A stretch of DNA of 64,000 nt. Origin: Acidocella sp. 20-57-95. Lineage in GTDB: Bacteria > Pseudomonadota > Alphaproteobacteria > Acetobacterales > Acetobacteraceae. The notes under the pieces are model-generated. The model saw only the letters and a list, made by a program, of their open reading frames with translations, was not told the origin of the DNA and did no database searches. The translations under genes were made by a program, and so were the position numbers. The stretch is taken from positions 167,024 to 231,023 of the forward strand of contig NCAT01000001.1 of the NCBI GenBank assembly GCA_002255575.1, written 5' to 3'. Shown in pieces: positions 48,640-58,714 of this stretch; the first letter of the stretch is position 1, and every line of letters begins with the position of its first letter.

Positions 48640-49929
48640 TTAGGATTGTGCGTCCGGAGAGAGCACCTTGCAGCCGGTTGGCCCACTTGCCAGCCGCGCG
48701 CACGCATCAACCGCCTGCTCGTGCGGCAAGTTGATAAAGCGGGCGCGATAGACTGTGCCGTTACCATTATGCACGGATGCCACCACAGGCTTGCCGTGCA
48801 TTAAGGTCTTCACCGCGGAAAGCTCCGCGATCCCGAGTGCCGCCTTGGCTTTGTCGGCCGTATTGTAGGCACCTACCTGCACCGCCCAACCACTGCCTGA
48901 ACTATTGCCTGAACTATAGGCCACTGCCGGCTGTGCGGTGGGCTGCGCATGGGGCTGTGCGTAATGTACCGGTGGCGGCGTGTAATGCACCGGCGCAAAT
49001 GACGGCGGTGGTGGCGGTAGGGCAGCTTCAACCGGTGGCGGCAGCACCATATGCGGCGGGGGCGTATCGGCCATCGCCGAGGGGATGAGGGAAAAACCAG
49101 AACCATGCGAAACCGGGGCGGCAGCCGGAACCGGGACGGCTTGCGGTGCATCGCCGGACTGATCGTTATTATTTGAAGGCGGCGGCGCCAGCGAGGCCAT
49201 TTCAACGGGTGCCACCGGTGAAGGCGGGCTGTCCGGCGAAGGTAGCGGGCCGGGTGACATACCGGCAGGCAAAACGCCGCTGCCGGAGCTCATCGGCATG
49301 GTGTTCAGGGCTAGCTGGTCAGCCGAGGAGCGATTCTGCGGGTACACGCCCTGGATCTGCGGTGCGATCATTGCCACGTAATTAGTGGTCTCGTGCGGCA
49401 GCGGCTGGTGGTAGTTTTGGTACGCATCCACCCGGCCCGGCCCGGCATTATAGGCCGCTAGGAAGCCAGGCGACCCATACACCGCGTACATTTCATGAAT
49501 ATAGGCAGTGCCGGCCATGATATTATCATAAGGGTTGAACGGGTCGGGCCCCAGCGCATAGCGGGACGCCATCTCCTGATACGTCTCCGGCTCCAGCTGC
49601 ATCAGGCCAATCGCCCCGGCGGAGGACACGGTAAGATGCCCGCCCATATATTCCTGGCCACCTGATTCGACATGCATGACCTGGCGGATCCAAGCCTGCG
49701 GCACATCAAACCGGCGGGAGGCGATATCAATATACGGCCCCCACGGGTCGTTGGCTGGCCCCGGCGGGGTATAATTGCCGGCCGCATGAGAGAGGTAATA
49801 ATCCGTGCTCGGCCCCTGCGCGACCTTGCCGCCGCCCGCGCAGGCGGTCAGCAATGCCAGCCCTGCAAAGCTAACGGAAAGCCGTAAGCCTGACTTAAAA
49901 CGCCCGCGATGAAAACTTGGCACGGTCAC
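48640..49929 (-). CDS. lytic transglycosylase lipoprotein with C-terminal SPOR domain
   Basis: Cell-wall enzyme of 429 aa. From the GTG at 49929, with GGAGG five bases upstream, a signal ends in the lipobox LLTAC with Cys30 as lipid attachment. The SLT domain (residues 60-185) has the catalytic Glu88 in MHVESGGQEYM, then SSAGAIGLMQLEPETY and AAYNAGPGRVDAYQNYHQ. A Pro-rich linker of about 120 residues leads to a SPOR-like peptidoglycan-binding domain (VQVGAYNTADKAKAALG, last 80 residues). It likely cuts glycan at division sites. The frame continues eight codons further to an ATG, which lacks a ribosome site. Confidence 0.88.
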   Translation of the reverse strand: MTVPSFHRGRFKSGLRLSVSFAGLALLTACAGGGKVAQGPSTDYYLSHAAGNYTPPGPANDPWGPYIDIASRRFDVPQAWIRQVMHVESGGQEYMGGHLTVSSAGAIGLMQLEPETYQEMASRYALGPDPFNPYDNIMAGTAYIHEMYAVYGSPGFLAAYNAGPGRVDAYQNYHQPLPHETTNYVAMIAPQIQGVYPQNRSSADQLALNTMPMSSGSGVLPAGMSPGPLPSPDSPPSPVAPVEMASLAPPPSNNNDQSGDAPQAVPVPAAAPVSHGSGFSLIPSAMADTPPPHMVLPPPVEAALPPPPPSFAPVHYTPPPVHYAQPHAQPTAQPAVAYSSGNSSGSGWAVQVGAYNTADKAKAALGIAELSAVKTLMHGKPVVASVHNGNGTVYRARFINLPHEQAVDACARLASGPTGCKVLSPDAQS

Positions 49930-50132
49930 AACGGCCTCCAGGGGGGGAAACATAAGCTTGGCAGGTTAAGTTGAGAGTCAACCTTAGCCACAGACTACAA
50001 CCGGTTAAACTACAACAGAATTTTGTGCAATCAAAATCAGCACCACGGATCAGGCTTTTTGCATTTCGGCACCGGCTTTGCGGTGTGCTTGTTCAATGCT
50101 ACCCAGCACCAGGACTACCGGAGATTTAGAAA

Positions 50133-50492
50133 GTGAATTCGTTCCGCGCTGCCGCTCTGAGGCTAGGTTGTGCGTGCGGCTTGTTAAGCGCCTGCGCGGC
50201 CCCTGCACCGGTCGCGGTCACCGCAGTGCCGCAACCGACTGGTTACACGCTCACCGGGGTGGTCGCTTCGGTCCGGCCGGTGAGCAATAATGCACTTGGT
50301 ATTAACAATGTTTTGGCGGCACTCAACCAAAAGATGGCACCGCAACCGGCACCGCTCACTGAAATCGTGATCCGAAAGGGCGATGGCAGTGCCGTTTCAA
50401 CAATCCAAGCAGGACCGGCCAGCAACTTGCAGCCAGGCGACCATGTCGCGGTCATCGCGGGCGATACAACCGATGTGGTGAAGCAAAATTGA
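50133..50492 (+). CDS. small putative lipoprotein of unknown function
   Basis: Frame of 119 aa with a GTG start and a GGAG about nine bases upstream. The N-terminus has a hydrophobic signal ending in LLSAC, with Cys21 as possible lipid attachment. The mature part contains the beta-rich segment YTLTGVVASVRPVSNNALGI and ends in LQPGDHVAVIAGDTTDVV, which looks like a small beta barrel or OB-like fold. I do not recognise a family. It is upstream of, and in the same direction as, the ABC exporter genes. Confidence 0.6.
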   Translation: MNSFRAAALRLGCACGLLSACAAPAPVAVTAVPQPTGYTLTGVVASVRPVSNNALGINNVLAALNQKMAPQPAPLTEIVIRKGDGSAVSTIQAGPASNLQPGDHVAVIAGDTTDVVKQN

Positions 50493-50547
50493 AGGCATCG
50501 CGAATAGCTGAATTGAAGCGGCCTGAGCGATCAGCTATCGCACCAGC

Positions 50548-51417
50548 ATGACCGATACGCCCAGCCCCGAACCTGCTCCTTTGCCAGCTTCTTACCAGTT
50601 GGTTTCTGCCAACAGGTCATTCGCGCAGCGTGCGGCGATGGCGCTGGCAGATATTAGCCAGACAATTTCGCTCTGGCGGCTGGTCTGGACTTTGAGTGTT
50701 TTTGATATCCGCCTGCGCTATCGCGGCTCGGTTCTCGGCCCGCTTTGGCTGACCCTGTCGACTGCCGTGATGATTGTCGCGCTGGGATTTTTATATTCCC
50801 AGCTATTTCACATTTCGCTGACAGATTTTCTACCCTTTATCTCACTGTCATTGGTGCTCTGGACGTTTTTATCAACGATCGTAGCCGAAGGCTGTCTGTG
50901 TTTTACGGGACAGGAAGCGATGCTGCGGGCCATGCGCATGCCGCTTTCCATGCATGCCGCCCGGGTGGTGATCCGCAATGTGTTCGTGCTCGGCCATAAT
51001 ATCCTGGTGGTGGTTCTGGTATTTGCCATTATGCGGCTGCTGCCCGGGAAATATATATTTTTGGAAATTCCGGCGTTCGCCTTGTGGATGATCGACGCGT
51101 TCGCCACCTGCCTAATCCTTGGTGTGTTCTGTGCCCGTTTTCGTGACGTACCGCCGATCGTGACCAGCGTTATGCAGATTGCGTTTTTCGTCACGCCGGT
51201 CATCTGGAGCCCGGCTTTGATTCAGCATCGCGGCCGGATATTTCTGGAGACTTGGAATCCGATGTTCGATTTGCTGGATATCATCCGCGCTCCGTTACTG
51301 AACACCCCAATTTCAGGCACAATCTGGATGATCGCACTTGGCTATTCGACCTTACTTGTCCTTGCGGCATCTTATGTGTTCATGCGCTTTCGCCCGCGCG
51401 TCACTTATTGGATTTAG
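50548..51417 (+). CDS. ABC-2 type polysaccharide exporter permease (Wzm-like)
   Basis: Membrane protein of 289 aa with six predicted helices (after a cytoplasmic N-terminus of about 40 residues). The segments FDIRLRYRGSVLGPLWLTLS and the later FFVTPVIWSP are typical of permeases that export O-antigen, teichoic acid or capsule polysaccharide (Wzm/KpsM/TagG). The ATP-binding partner follows after two bases. There are no glycosyltransferases in the immediate neighbourhood. Confidence 0.88.
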   Translation: MTDTPSPEPAPLPASYQLVSANRSFAQRAAMALADISQTISLWRLVWTLSVFDIRLRYRGSVLGPLWLTLSTAVMIVALGFLYSQLFHISLTDFLPFISLSLVLWTFLSTIVAEGCLCFTGQEAMLRAMRMPLSMHAARVVIRNVFVLGHNILVVVLVFAIMRLLPGKYIFLEIPAFALWMIDAFATCLILGVFCARFRDVPPIVTSVMQIAFFVTPVIWSPALIQHRGRIFLETWNPMFDLLDIIRAPLLNTPISGTIWMIALGYSTLLVLAASYVFMRFRPRVTYWI

Positions 51418-51419
51418 CG

Positions 51420-52202
51420 ATGGCGCATATTTCCATCCAAAATGTTTCGGTCGATTTCCCGCTTTACCATGCGGAGAGCCGTAGCCTGAAAAAGACTTTG
51501 TTTGCCGTGGCATCCGGGCGGATCAAGGAAGATTCTCACCACCGCCCGGTGGTTGAAGCACTACGCCATGTGTCGATCGACCTGAAATCCGGTGATCGGC
51601 TGGGGCTGATCGGTGCCAACGGGGCTGGTAAAACCACCTTGCTGCGCTGCATGGCCGGGATTTATGAACCTTTCAGTGGCGATATCGCCACCCAAGGCGC
51701 CGTCACCGCCTTGCTGGACCCCGGCCAGGGGATGAACCCGGAATTGACCGGGCGCGAGAACATCATGCTGCGTGGGCTCTTTAATGGGCTAACCCCGTCA
51801 CAGATCGCCCAGTTGCAGGCCGATGTGGCAACATTCTCCGAGCTTAGCCAGTTCCTGGAATTGCCGGTGCGCACATATAGCTCAGGCATGGTGGTTCGGT
51901 TGGGTTTCGCGCTCGCCACCGCCATGAAGCCGCAAATATTGCTGATGGATGAGTGGATTCTGGCCGGCGATGCCAGCTTCATGACCAAAGCCCGCCACCG
52001 CCTGGAAACCATGGTGCGGGGGGCGGAAATACTGGTGTTATCCACGCATTCGCCGGTGATCATTATGCAATGGTGCAACCGGGTGATCTGGATGGATCGC
52101 GGACGGGTCAAGGCAGATGGCACACCAGAGGAAATTCTGAGCGCCTATCTGCCGCCCGACCAATTCAGCCATGCCATGGCAGTGGCCGCCGTATCAGTTT
52201 GA
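51420..52202 (+). CDS. polysaccharide ABC exporter ATP-binding protein (Wzt-like, short)
   Basis: ATPase of 260 aa. Walker [10 protein letters not shown] near residue 66, the signature-like [15 protein letters not shown], Walker [15 protein letters not shown] and H-loop LSTHS match the Wzt/KpsT/TagH subfamily. ATG at 51420 gives the canonical start; a longer frame begins within the permease gene and is rejected. It ends soon after the nucleotide-binding domain and lacks the C-terminal carbohydrate-binding domain of O9a-type Wzt. Confidence 0.9.
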   Translation: MAHISIQNVSVDFPLYHAESRSLKKTLFAVASGRIKEDSHHRPVVEALRHVSIDLKSGDRLGLIGANGAGKTTLLRCMAGIYEPFSGDIATQGAVTALLDPGQGMNPELTGRENIMLRGLFNGLTPSQIAQLQADVATFSELSQFLELPVRTYSSGMVVRLGFALATAMKPQILLMDEWILAGDASFMTKARHRLETMVRGAEILVLSTHSPVIIMQWCNRVIWMDRGRVKADGTPEEILSAYLPPDQFSHAMAVAAVSV

Positions 52203-52272
52203 ACCTCGGGTTGCAGCCGCTTGGGCGACAACCCATATCCCGACCACTCAATTACTTATGAAGGATACGCAT

Positions 52273-53265
<993 letters not shown>

Positions 53266-53272
53266 ATTTCGC

Positions 53273-53304
53273 CATCGTGGGCGTTGCGCGTAGCGCCCAT
53301 GATG
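53273..53304. other. strong intergenic hairpin after the aldo/keto reductase
   Basis: CATCGTGGGCG (53273-53283) pairs with CGCCCATGATG (53294-53304), 11 bp with one G-U pair and a ten-base loop. No T-run follows, so it is not a clear terminator. It lies between two genes on the same strand and may affect mRNA stability. It also supports the later ATG of the hydrolase. Confidence 0.45.
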
Positions 53305-53324
53305 CTTCGGCTTATAGTTCAGCC

Positions 53325-54107
53325 ATGAAGCTGGACATCATCACCCAACAGGCACGCGGCACCAAGCGCGGCACCGTGCTGTTTTTGCACGGTGCCTGGT
53401 GCTGGCACTGGTATTGGCAGCCCTTTTTCATGCCGTATTTTGCGAGGCACGGGTACGATGCCGTGGCCTTTAGCCTGCGCGGCCATGGTGCCAGTGAAGG
53501 CCATGCCATGATCAACAGCTTTTCAATCGGCGATTACGTGCGCGACTTAAAATCGGTTGTGGAAACACTCGATAACCCGCTGATCATCGGCCATTCGATG
53601 GGCGGTTTCGTCACCCAAGCCTACCTGGCCAAACAAAGCGCCCGTGGCGCCGTATTGCTGGCCTCAGCTTCACCAAAACCGATTTTTGCACAATTATTCA
53701 AAAACTTCCTCTCGCAGCCTTTCAGCGCCATTCGCGCCGGCATCAACCAAACCGTTGCGACCAGCAGCAGCGAACTTGATAATCTGCGCTACCAGATGTT
53801 CTCGCGCGGCCCGGAAGACCGCTCGATGGACCAATATCTCAGCAATATCCAAGCCGAGAGCTACCGCGCTGTAGCCTCCATGATGACGCGCGGCATTCGC
53901 GATACCGCCCAGATTACCACGCCGATATTCGTGCTAGGCGCCGGGCACGACCATCTGGTGCCACCCGATGCGGTGGCCGTAACCGCCAAAACCTACAAAA
54001 CAGAGCCTGTAATGTTTCCCGAAATGTCGCACATGATGATGCTGGAACCGCGCTGGCGCGATGTGGCAGATAGCATTATCAAATTCGAAACCACATTGCC
54101 GCACTAA
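53325..54107 (+). CDS. alpha/beta hydrolase
   Basis: Hydrolase of 260 aa. HGAWCWHWYWQPFF near residue 24 is the oxyanion region, and the nucleophile is Ser91 in IGHSMGGFV. The acid is probably Asp in GAGHDHLVP and the base His in EMSHMMML. The ATG at 53325 is preferred over an upstream GTG, which lies within a hairpin. The substrate is unknown. It is flanked by the aldo/keto reductase and a PaiB-like gene on the same strand. Confidence 0.85.
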   Translation: MKLDIITQQARGTKRGTVLFLHGAWCWHWYWQPFFMPYFARHGYDAVAFSLRGHGASEGHAMINSFSIGDYVRDLKSVVETLDNPLIIGHSMGGFVTQAYLAKQSARGAVLLASASPKPIFAQLFKNFLSQPFSAIRAGINQTVATSSSELDNLRYQMFSRGPEDRSMDQYLSNIQAESYRAVASMMTRGIRDTAQITTPIFVLGAGHDHLVPPDAVAVTAKTYKTEPVMFPEMSHMMMLEPRWRDVADSIIKFETTLPH

Positions 54108-54119
54108 CCGGACCAGTCG

Positions 54120-54740
54120 ATGTATATACCGCCCGCTTTCAATGAAGACCGCCCCGAGGAACTACAGGCGATTATGCAGGCAGCCTCCTTGCCGATTATT
54201 ATCTCAGCCACCAAAGGCGATGGGCCCGGCATGATCGCGACGCATCTACCACTTACGTTGCGCGGTGATACGCTGATCGGCCATTTCGCCCGGGCCAACC
54301 CGCATTGGAAAACGCTAAACCCGGATATAGAGTCCCTGGCGATTTTCACGGCCACCGATGGCTATATCAGCCCCTCCTGGTACCCGGCCAAGCAGGAGCA
54401 TGGCAAAGTGGTGCCAACCTGGAATTACGAGGCCGTGCACGCTTATGGCAAACTCGAAATCATCACAGAACCTGAGAATATCCTAAAAATCGTCACGCAA
54501 CTGACAGAACGCTACGAACAGCCGCGCGCCAAACCATGGGCGGTATCAGATGCACCGGATGAGTATATCGCATCGCAACTGAAAGGCATCGTGGGTCTGG
54601 TGCTTCACATCAGCCGGCTGGAGGGCAAACGTAAGCTCACCCAAAACCGTTCCAGAGCCGACCGCGAAGGCGTGGTCAACGGTCTGGCAAACGAAAACCC
54701 GCTCCTGGCCGCCGCCATGGTGAAAACGCTAAAAGACTGA
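54120..54740 (+). CDS. PaiB-like FMN-binding negative regulator
   Basis: Protein of 206 aa of the PaiB family: MYIPPAFNEDRPEELQAIMQ at the start and FARANPHWKTL with SWYPAKQEHGKVVPTWNYEA in the middle are conserved segments of the FMN-binding split barrel. In Bacillus PaiB affects sporulation and protease genes, but in proteobacteria the role is unclear. It is 12 bp after the hydrolase. Confidence 0.83.
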   Translation: MYIPPAFNEDRPEELQAIMQAASLPIIISATKGDGPGMIATHLPLTLRGDTLIGHFARANPHWKTLNPDIESLAIFTATDGYISPSWYPAKQEHGKVVPTWNYEAVHAYGKLEIITEPENILKIVTQLTERYEQPRAKPWAVSDAPDEYIASQLKGIVGLVLHISRLEGKRKLTQNRSRADREGVVNGLANENPLLAAAMVKTLKD

Positions 54741-54834
54741 TACGCGACGGCGGTGCGCTAGCCGTATCCGCGCATTCGTGCTTAAGAAAATTATCGCTTG
54801 TTTTGCTATCATCAATATCTCTGAGGAAACAAAT

Positions 54835-56334
54835 ATGTCGCGTGAACTGCACCATTTCATTGGCGGGAAAACCGTCGCTGGCACATCTGGCCGTTTTGCC
54901 GATGTGTTTGACCCCAACACCGGTGCCGTACAGGCACTGGCACCGCTCGCCAGCGAAGCCGAAGTGCATGCGGTCATCGCCAATGCCGCTGCCGCACAGC
55001 CAGCCTGGGCTGCCATGAACCCACAGCGCCGCGCCCGTATTCTCATGAAATTCCTCGATCTGATTAACAAGAATGTTGAAGAACTCGCCCGGCTGATCTC
55101 CTCCGAGCATGGCAAGACTATCCCGGACGCCAAAGGTGACATCCAACGCGGTGTCGAAGTGCTGGAATTTGCCATCGGCATCCCGCATCTGCTGAAGGGC
55201 GAATATTCTGATGCCGCCGGTACCGGCATCGATGTCTATTCCATGCACCAGCCGCTCGGCGTGGTGGCGGGCATTACCCCGTTCAACTTCCCGGCGATGA
55301 TCCCGCTTTGGAAGGCCGCACCGGCCATCGCTTGTGGCAACGCTTTCATTCTGAAACCCTCCGAACGTGACCCATCCTGCCCGCTGCGTCTGGCTGAATT
55401 GTTCATCGAAGCCGGTGGCCCGCCAGGCATTTTCAATGTGGTCAACGGCGACAAGGTGGCGGTTGACGCCCTGCTGCACGACCCGCGCGTCTCTGCCATC
55501 GGCTTTGTCGGCTCATCCGATATCGCCAATTATATCTACGCCACCGCCGCCCAGTACGGTAAGCGCGCCCATTGCTTCGGCGGCGCCAAAAACCACATGC
55601 TCATCATGCCGGATGCCGACATGGACCAGGCTGTCGATGCCCTGATCGGTGCTGGCTACGGCTCCGCCGGCGAACGCTGCATGGCCATCTCAGTCGCCGT
55701 GCCGGTCGGCGAAGCCACCGCCAATACGCTGATGAAAAAACTCATCCCCCGCGTCGAGGCCCTCAAAATTGGCCTCTCCACCGATTCCGGCGCTGATTAC
55801 GGCCCGCTGGTGACCAAAGCCGCCCTCAACCGCGTGCGCTCCTATATCGACCAAGGCGTCGCCGAAGGTGCCACACTCGCGGTCGATGGCCGGAATTTCA
55901 AAATGCAGGGCTATGAGAATGGCTTCTTCATCGGTGGCTGCCTGTTCGACAATGTCACCCCCGACATGAAAATTTATAAAGACGAAATCTTCGGGCCGGT
56001 CCTCTCGGTCGTCCGCGCCAAATCCTACGAAGAAGCTCTCCGCCTGCCGAACGAGCATGAATACGGCAACGGCGTTGCTATCTTCACCCGCGACGGCGAT
56101 GCCGCCCGCGATTTCTGCAACCGCGTGCAAGTGGGCATGGTCGGCGTGAACGTTCCCATCCCCGTGCCAATCGCCTACCACACCTTCGGTGGCTGGAAAC
56201 GCTCCGGCTTCGGCGATCTCAACCAGCACGGCCCGGACTCCATCCGCTTCTATACCAAAACCAAAACCGTCACCTCGCGCTGGCCCTCCGGTGTGAAAGA
56301 CGGCGCCAGCTTTGTCATCCCAACCATGGAATAG
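54835..56334 (+). CDS. mmsA: methylmalonate-semialdehyde dehydrogenase (CoA-acylating)
   Basis: Enzyme of 499 aa that oxidises methylmalonate semialdehyde to propionyl-CoA in valine breakdown and related inositol pathways. The nucleophile is Cys282 in YGSAGERCMAISVAV. GITPFNFPAMIPLWK and KPSERDPSCPLRLAELF are typical of the CoA-acylating class. ATG at 54835, with GAGGAA eight bases upstream; the frame is open further, but that extension has no ribosome site. Neighbours ibd and mmsB complete the distal valine pathway, although an intergenic repeat lies between. Confidence 0.92.
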   Translation: MSRELHHFIGGKTVAGTSGRFADVFDPNTGAVQALAPLASEAEVHAVIANAAAAQPAWAAMNPQRRARILMKFLDLINKNVEELARLISSEHGKTIPDAKGDIQRGVEVLEFAIGIPHLLKGEYSDAAGTGIDVYSMHQPLGVVAGITPFNFPAMIPLWKAAPAIACGNAFILKPSERDPSCPLRLAELFIEAGGPPGIFNVVNGDKVAVDALLHDPRVSAIGFVGSSDIANYIYATAAQYGKRAHCFGGAKNHMLIMPDADMDQAVDALIGAGYGSAGERCMAISVAVPVGEATANTLMKKLIPRVEALKIGLSTDSGADYGPLVTKAALNRVRSYIDQGVAEGATLAVDGRNFKMQGYENGFFIGGCLFDNVTPDMKIYKDEIFGPVLSVVRAKSYEEALRLPNEHEYGNGVAIFTRDGDAARDFCNRVQVGMVGVNVPIPVPIAYHTFGGWKRSGFGDLNQHGPDSIRFYTKTKTVTSRWPSGVKDGASFVIPTME

Positions 56335-56358
56335 GCTTCACTGGCTTTAAGGGTAAGA

Positions 56359-56535
56359 CTAGGGGGCTTTGCCCCCTAGAACCCCCACCAAAGGCTCAGC
56401 CTTGGAATCCATTTATAAGGTTTAAGAAAGGGGGCCGTTCATTGATGTTGAAACATCCGCGGACGGCCCCCTTTCTTAAACCTAATCGGTTCTAAGGGCT
56501 GTGCCCTTAGCGGGGTCCAGGGGCAGAGCCCCTGG
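56359..56535. repeat. five-hairpin intergenic repeat, copy 2
   Basis: A 177-bp element with the same order as copy 1: CTAGGGGGC/GCCCCCTAG (56359-56379), CCAAAGGC with GCCTTGG (56388-56405, one base missing), a perfect 20-bp central stem (56419-56438 with 56463-56482) with GATGT/ACATC in the loop, CTAAGGGC/GCCCTTAG (56492-56510) and CCAGGGGC/GCCCCTGG (56517-56535). Stem bases differ from copy 1 but pairing is kept. It separates mmsA from the acyl-CoA dehydrogenase gene, inside what would otherwise be one operon. Confidence 0.88.
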
Positions 56536-56570
56536 CCTTGGTCCCTAAAAACCAGCGGAGGCCCACAACC

Positions 56571-57743
56571 ATGGATGCGATGACAAAATCTGGTGGCCTG
56601 TGTTTCACACTTGGTGAGGACCAGGTGGCGATTCGGGAGATGGCGGCGGCGTTTGCGGCGGAGCGGTTGGCACCGATGGCGGTTGAATGGGACCGCGAGA
56701 AATTTTTCCCGGTCAAGGTGATGCGCGAGGCGGCGGGGCTGGGGATGGGCGGGATTTATGTCTCCGAGGCGCATGGCGGGTCTGGTTTATCGCGATTGGA
56801 TGCGGCGCTGATCATCGAGGCGTTGGCGATGGGGTGCCCGACGGTTTCGGCGTATATCTCGATCCATAACATGGTGGCCGGGATGATTGACCGGTACGGG
56901 ACGGAGGCGCAGCGGGCGCGGTATTTACCGAAGCTTTGCAGCATGGAACATTTGGCGAGCTATTGCTTAACTGAGCCTTCGGCGGGCTCGGATGCAGCTT
57001 CGTTGCGCACCAAGGCGATGCGCCATGGTGATGAGTATGTGTTGAATGGGGTGAAGCAATTTATCTCCGGTGCCGGCGTTTCGGATATGTATGTGGTGAT
57101 GGCGCGTTCCGGCGGGTTGGGTGCGTCTGGTATCTCGGCGTTTTTAATTGAGGCCGGTACCAAGGGTCTGTCGTTTGGGCCGAATGAACATAAAATGGGC
57201 TGGAACGCACAGCCGACGCGGCAGGTAATTATGGAGGATGTTCATATCCCCGCCGCCAATTTGCTGGGCGAGGAAGGCAGCGGTTTTAAAATCGCGATGG
57301 CGGGGCTGGATGGCGGGCGGATAAATATCGGCGCTGCGTCATTAGGCGGTGCGCAAGCGGCGTTGGATAAAACCGTGAAATATGTGGCCGAGCGCCAGGC
57401 ATTTGGCAAAAATATCGGGTCCTTCCAGGCGTTGCAGTTTCGCATTGCGGATATGGCAACCGAACTTGAGGCGGCACGGCTGCTGCTATGGCAGGCCGCA
57501 ACCGCGTTAGATCATGGCGATGCAAACGCGACATCCCTGTGCGCGATGGCAAAACGCTTTGCGACAGATGCCGGTTTTGAAATTGCGAACCACGCGCTGC
57601 AAATTCATGGTGGCTACGGGTATTTGGCGGATTATGGCATTGAGAAAATCGTGCGGGATTTGCGAGTGCACCAAATTCTGGAAGGCACCAACGAGATTAT
57701 GCGGCTAATCATTTCGCGGCATGTATTAGGGGGAGACAAATAA
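56571..57743 (+). CDS. acyl-CoA dehydrogenase, probable isobutyryl-CoA dehydrogenase
   Basis: FAD enzyme of 390 aa that forms a 2,3-double bond in a short acyl-CoA. The catalytic Glu371 lies in HQILEGTNEIMR. YCLTEPSAGSDAASL is the FAD-binding loop and RQAFGKNIGSFQALQFRIAD the C-terminal helix domain. ATG at 56571 with GGAGG nine bases upstream. The context with mmsA and mmsB points to isobutyryl-CoA in valine breakdown, though the family cannot be narrowed by sequence alone here. The expected enoyl-CoA hydratase and hydroxyisobutyryl-CoA hydrolase are not adjacent. Confidence 0.88.
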   Translation: MDAMTKSGGLCFTLGEDQVAIREMAAAFAAERLAPMAVEWDREKFFPVKVMREAAGLGMGGIYVSEAHGGSGLSRLDAALIIEALAMGCPTVSAYISIHNMVAGMIDRYGTEAQRARYLPKLCSMEHLASYCLTEPSAGSDAASLRTKAMRHGDEYVLNGVKQFISGAGVSDMYVVMARSGGLGASGISAFLIEAGTKGLSFGPNEHKMGWNAQPTRQVIMEDVHIPAANLLGEEGSGFKIAMAGLDGGRINIGAASLGGAQAALDKTVKYVAERQAFGKNIGSFQALQFRIADMATELEAARLLLWQAATALDHGDANATSLCAMAKRFATDAGFEIANHALQIHGGYGYLADYGIEKIVRDLRVHQILEGTNEIMRLIISRHVLGGDK

Positions 57744-58621
57744 TGGCAAAAATCGGATTCATTGGCCTTGGCAATATGGGTTTACCAATGGCGCTGAACC
57801 TCGCCAAAGCCGGGCATGATGTCACCGGGCATGATATTTTCCCTGCCGCGGTTGCGGCTGCAACGGCGGCGGGCTTGCGGGTGGATGCTGTAGGCGCGGT
57901 GGACGATGTGGATATTATCATCACCATGCTGCCGAACGGCAAATTGGTCCTGGAAGCCTATCAAACCATCTTAGCCAAAGCCAAGCCTGGAACCTTGCTG
58001 ATTGATAGCTCGACCATTGATGTCGCAAGTGCACGGATTGCGCATGAGCAGGCGGAAGCCGCTGGTATGTTGTCTGCCGATGCGCCGGTTTCAGGGGGCG
58101 TGGGCGGGGCGGCGGCGGGCACGCTCACCTTCATGGTGGGTGGTAGCGAGGACGTGTTTGCCAAAGCCCAGCCCATTTTGGCAGCGATGGGCAAAAAAAT
58201 TGTGCATTGCGGCGGCGCCGGGGCTGGGCAGGCCGCCAAAATTTGCAACAACATGATTCTGGGCATTTCGATGATCGCCGTTGGCGAAGCCTTTGTGCTG
58301 GCCGAAAAACTCGGCCTCTCGCACCAGGCGCTTTATGATGTGGCGTCCACCTCATCGGGCCAATGCTGGTCGCTCACCAGCTATTGCCCGGTGCCCGGCC
58401 CGGTGCCCGCCAGCCCCGCCAATAACGCCTACAAGCCAGGTTTCGCGGCGGCTTTGATGCTGAAGGATTTGCTACTTAGCCAAGAAGCCGCGGCTTCCGC
58501 CGGGGCCACCACCGCCCTTGGCCAGCATGCCACCGAAATTTTTCAGCAATTTGTTGAATCCGGCCAAGGCGGCACAGATTTTTCCGGAATTATCAACGAT
58601 ATTCGGGGGAAATCAGCCTAA
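57743..58621 (+). CDS. mmsB: 3-hydroxyisobutyrate dehydrogenase
   Basis: NAD-dependent enzyme of 292 aa giving methylmalonate semialdehyde, the substrate of MmsA. The Rossmann motif GFIGLGNMGLPMALNL is at the start, DAPVSGGVGGAAAGTLTFM is the substrate loop and the catalytic Lys166 lies in GQAAKICNNM. Its ATG shares one base with the stop of the acyl-CoA dehydrogenase gene, so they are coupled. The C-terminus GGTDFSGIIN is typical of the family. Confidence 0.92.
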   Translation: MAKIGFIGLGNMGLPMALNLAKAGHDVTGHDIFPAAVAAATAAGLRVDAVGAVDDVDIIITMLPNGKLVLEAYQTILAKAKPGTLLIDSSTIDVASARIAHEQAEAAGMLSADAPVSGGVGGAAAGTLTFMVGGSEDVFAKAQPILAAMGKKIVHCGGAGAGQAAKICNNMILGISMIAVGEAFVLAEKLGLSHQALYDVASTSSGQCWSLTSYCPVPGPVPASPANNAYKPGFAAALMLKDLLLSQEAAASAGATTALGQHATEIFQQFVESGQGGTDFSGIINDIRGKSA

Positions 58622-58714
58622 TCACTTCACATCGGTGCGACTCTCGCGAAGTTTCGCTTGTCTGCGCGCAAAAACATCGCAGTTAAATGATGTAACCATG
58701 TTGGGATTGGCCGT

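Noticed and set aside
53277..53324. GTG start at 53277 for the alpha/beta hydrolase
   Set aside because: It lies within an 11-bp hairpin, has no ribosome site and the added residues do not resemble the family; ATG at 53325 is preferred.
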